Of a DNA stretch of 64,000 nucleotides, positions 62,273-64,000 are shown piece by piece. Under the pieces are notes generated by a model. It made no database searches. It was not told where the DNA came from and was given only the letters and a program-made list of their open reading frames with translations. The stretch's first letter is position 1, and each line of letters opens with the position of its first letter. The position numbers and the translations under genes were made by a program. The stretch is from Actinospica acidithermotolerans (GTDB lineage Bacteria; Actinomycetota; Actinomycetes; Streptomycetales; Catenulisporaceae): NCBI RefSeq assembly GCF_018139625.1, contig NZ_JAGSOH010000004.1:98318-162317 (forward strand), given 5' to 3'.

Positions 62273-62725
62273 TCACGCGGAGGGCAGCGCCTCGGAGTCG
62301 GCGGCCGCCGGCTGCTGCTGCCGGGCGGCCTTCTTCCGGGCGGCCCGGTCGGCCTTCGCGGCGGCCTTGGCCGCCTTCTCCGCCTCGCGCGCGTCGATGT
62401 GCTTGAGCGTCCAGTGCGCGACCAGCGGCGACGCGAAGGGCAGTAGCCCGGCCAGCGCCATCACGGCCATGTGTGGGATGGAGACCCGGTAGCCGAACGC
62501 GACGACCAGGCAGACGACCACGTACAGCGGGTACAGGCCCATGCCGTGCACCACGCCGAGCCCGTTGCCGAGCGCCGGCGAGTTCGCCCACCACTTCAGC
62601 GGCAGGGCGACGAGCTCCAGGATCGTGATCGCGGTTCCGGTGATCCAGGCCAGCACGACGTACACCTTGAGCAGCAGCGGACGGCTGCCGAAGGCGACGT
62701 GCGGGACCTCGGGCGTCTCGGTCAT
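62273..62725 (-). CDS. DUF3817 membrane protein
   Basis: 150 residues, three hydrophobic helices. LLKVYVVLAWITGTAITILELVALPLKWW, ALGNGLGVVHGMGLYPLYVVVCLVVAFGYRVSIPHMAVMALAGLLPFASPLVAHWTLKH match DUF3817 (conserved H-G near the second helix). The C-terminal ~35 residues are an Ala/Lys-rich tail. ATG 62725 has GAGGAAG upstream. The SURF1 start is 44 nt downstream on the same strand, so the two may be co-transcribed. Function unknown. Confidence 0.87.
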   Translation of the reverse strand: MTETPEVPHVAFGSRPLLLKVYVVLAWITGTAITILELVALPLKWWANSPALGNGLGVVHGMGLYPLYVVVCLVVAFGYRVSIPHMAVMALAGLLPFASPLVAHWTLKHIDAREAEKAAKAAAKADRAARKKAARQQQPAAADSEALPSA

Positions 62726-62971
62726 GGGGGACTTCCTCGGGGCGGGGCCGACTGAAACTCTTTCCGACCAGCAGGGTAATCGGCCGTTTCGACGGCCGAG
62801 CGACCGGGGTCCGCCCCCGGCGTCCGGCACCGGCTGTTGCAGGTCGTAAGGCGCCCCGGCGGCCCGCCGCGTCCGGAACCCGGCACACCCGCCCGCTCGC
62901 GCCCGCGGTCCCCGCCGGCATCGCCCGATACCCGCACGCCATTCGAGGTGCCAATAGGCACGCCGTTCGGA

Positions 62972-62977
62972 TACCGT
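62972..62977 (+). promoter_or_regulatory. -10 box TACCGT, 6 nt before the acidic-protein gene
   Basis: TACCGT is followed by 6 nt and ATG 62984, with no ribosome site; a leaderless mRNA is predicted. Confidence 0.45.
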
Positions 62978-62983
62978 CGTTCC

Positions 62984-63667
62984 ATGCCTGAGACGTCGTC
63001 GTCCGTCACCCAGCCGTCGATCCCGACGGTGCCCGCCGGTGCCACCGCAACAGCCACCCCCGCCGAGGTCCGGCAGGCCGCGGAGGCCCTGAAGTCCGCC
63101 ATCGACGCGCACCTGCGGGCGGTGGAGGCCCGGGTGGACGAGCTCGACCCGGCCGTGCTCGAGGCCTTCGACGCCCTCGCGGCGGCGGCCGAGGAGTACG
63201 ACGAGCTGCTCTACGCCGTGCACGACGAGGTCACCCCGTTCGAGGTGATGACCGAGCCGGAACCCGACTACGCCGGACCCGACGAGATCGAGGCCCTGTC
63301 CGTCTTCATCCGCCGCGACTACCTCGTGGCCGACTCCGACGCCCTCACCGCCGCCGCCCGCACCGCGGCCGAGGGCGTGGACCCGGAGACCACGACCACC
63401 CGCAGCGCGCTGCTCGAGATCTTCGACTCCTACGACGCCGACGAGATCGCCTACCGCGCCGAGGAGCTCGGCCTGCAGCCCGGCGATTCCACGATGTGGG
63501 TCGTGGCCGCCGACCCCGAAGGCGTCGTCGGCTGGCACGACGACCCCTTCTCCGACGTGGACGCCGAGCTCGTCCTCTACCGCGACGACGTCATCGACGA
63601 GGAAGTCGACGAAGAGGACGACGAGGACGAGGACGAACTCGAGGCCGAGGACATGCTCCCGGGCTGA
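62984..63667 (+). CDS. acidic protein of unknown function
   Basis: 227 residues, soluble. A Thr/Ser/Pro-rich start (MPETSSSVTQPSIPTVPAG), a helical middle (EVRQAAEALKSAIDAHLRAVEARVDELDPAVLEAFDALAAAAEEYDELLYAVHDEV), a compact part including STMWVVAADPEGVVGWHDDPFSD, and a C-terminal tail of about 25 mostly Asp/Glu residues (DEEVDEEDDEDEDELEAED). No family recognised. ATG 62984 is supported by the 6-nt-spaced -10 box. A tandem repeat and terminator follow. Confidence 0.7.
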   Translation: MPETSSSVTQPSIPTVPAGATATATPAEVRQAAEALKSAIDAHLRAVEARVDELDPAVLEAFDALAAAAEEYDELLYAVHDEVTPFEVMTEPEPDYAGPDEIEALSVFIRRDYLVADSDALTAAARTAAEGVDPETTTTRSALLEIFDSYDADEIAYRAEELGLQPGDSTMWVVAADPEGVVGWHDDPFSDVDAELVLYRDDVIDEEVDEEDDEDEDELEAEDMLPG

Positions 63668-63689
63668 GCCACGGCACGGACAGGTACGA

Positions 63690-63779
63690 CCGCGCGGAGG
63701 CGCGCAGCCGCGCGGAGCGGAGCAACCGCGCGGGGGCGAACAGCCGCACGGAGGCGAACGGCCACGCGGACGGGCACGA
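63690..63779 (+). repeat. five 18-bp tandem repeats after the acidic-protein gene
   Basis: Units at 63690, 63708, 63726, 63744 and 63762 all begin CCGCGCGGAG or close variants. In one frame (not that of the gene upstream) they read as six-residue RAEANS-like units. They fall between the stop codon and the terminator. Confidence 0.7.
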
Positions 63780-63798
63780 CTGAGCCGACGGGACCGGG

Positions 63799-63834
63799 GG
63801 CCGGGCCGGGCGACGAGAGTCGCCCGGCCCGGCC
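63799..63834. terminator. 16-bp hairpin terminator
   Basis: Arms GGCCGGGCCGGGCGAC and GTCGCCCGGCCCGGCC with a 4-nt loop (GAGA), followed by TTCTCGTTTCCC on the plus strand. It lies between the acidic-protein gene and the convergent partial gene and should end both transcripts. Confidence 0.8.
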
Positions 63835-63937
63835 TTCTCGTTTCCCGGCATGCTTTTCGGGGTGTCTCCCGGCGTGAGTCGGAGGCGGTGCCGGCTGCTC
63901 ACGCGGGGGCGCGGGTGTGCGCAGGACGTCGAATGTC

Positions 63938-64000
63938 TCAGGCGGTCCAGAGCGCGCCGGGGAGCTCGCCGCGGGCGATCTCGGCCACGCCGCGCTCGGT
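63938..64000 (-). CDS. 3' end of a gene continuing beyond the window
   Basis: The last 63 nt read on the minus strand as a 20-residue C-terminus (TERGVAEIARGELPGALWTA) and a TGA. Codon third positions are G/C biased as in real genes here. Too little remains to name a product. Confidence 0.35.
   Translation of the reverse strand, partial: TERGVAEIARGELPGALWTA

Overview
This window comes from a very GC-rich actinomycete. The evidence is the strong G/C bias at third codon positions, the many GTG starts, an RbpA homologue, the SufR-led suf operon, OpcA beside Zwf, and DUF3817, SURF1 and GlxA family genes. Gene order from gap-pgk-tpiA-secG through pgl-opcA-zwf-tal-tkt, ctaB, ctaA and an ABC exporter to sufR-BD-(Rieske)-CSU-T matches the core arrangement known from Streptomyces and Mycobacterium. 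The genus cannot be named from this evidence. A Streptomyces-like or Catenulisporales-like actinomycete fits best.

Layout. 1-2961: end of a glycolytic operon (gap 3' part, pgk, tpiA) and secG. 3111-6607: rbpA, a DUF2332 gene, a NiCoT Ni/Co permease behind a cobalamin riboswitch, and a YefM/RelE-like toxin-antitoxin pair. 6642-13401 (minus): pentose-phosphate operon tkt-tal-zwf-opcA-pgl. 13764-16086: ctaB (haem O synthase) and manA. 16096-23416 (minus): an insert relative to the core order, with a zinc-ribbon membrane protein, an SDR, and a compact DUF4034-like / HSP90-like / giant repeat-protein set. 23509-26216 (minus): ABC exporter and ctaA (haem A synthase). 26319-32936: sufR and the complete SUF iron-sulfur operon. 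33052-34562: an IS30-family element just downstream of the suf terminator.

34711-44761 is accessory. It holds a questin-oxidase-like gene overlapping an EamA exporter, with a divergent MarR regulator and two palindromic operator candidates; an orphan RHH protein; a GlxA regulator divergent from a rhodanese; a PPOX flavoprotein; an SDR; a PAS-GAF-SpoIIE phosphatase; and a cytochrome P450 converging on a class I terpene synthase. 44888-50714 holds an ABC-F ATPase, a small HTH protein, an enoyl-CoA hydratase, an SGNH hydrolase, a transposase fragment without its catalytic domain, and an unknown protein. 50688-64000 is mostly envelope-related: two SURF1 paralogues, MscL, a flippase-like protein, a GT4-like glycosyltransferase, a YfhO-like GT-C protein, a polyprenol GT2, a DrrAB-like exporter with two permeases, DUF3817, an acidic protein and the end of one more gene.

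Functional threads. Haem O and haem A synthases (ctaB, ctaA) and two SURF1 proteins all point to aa3 oxidase assembly. Glycolysis and the pentose-phosphate pathway share one locus. The YfhO/GT2 pair suggests lipid-linked glycosylation of an envelope polymer. Eleven genes have a -10-like TAnnnT hexamer 6-7 nt before the start codon, which predicts widespread leaderless transcription.
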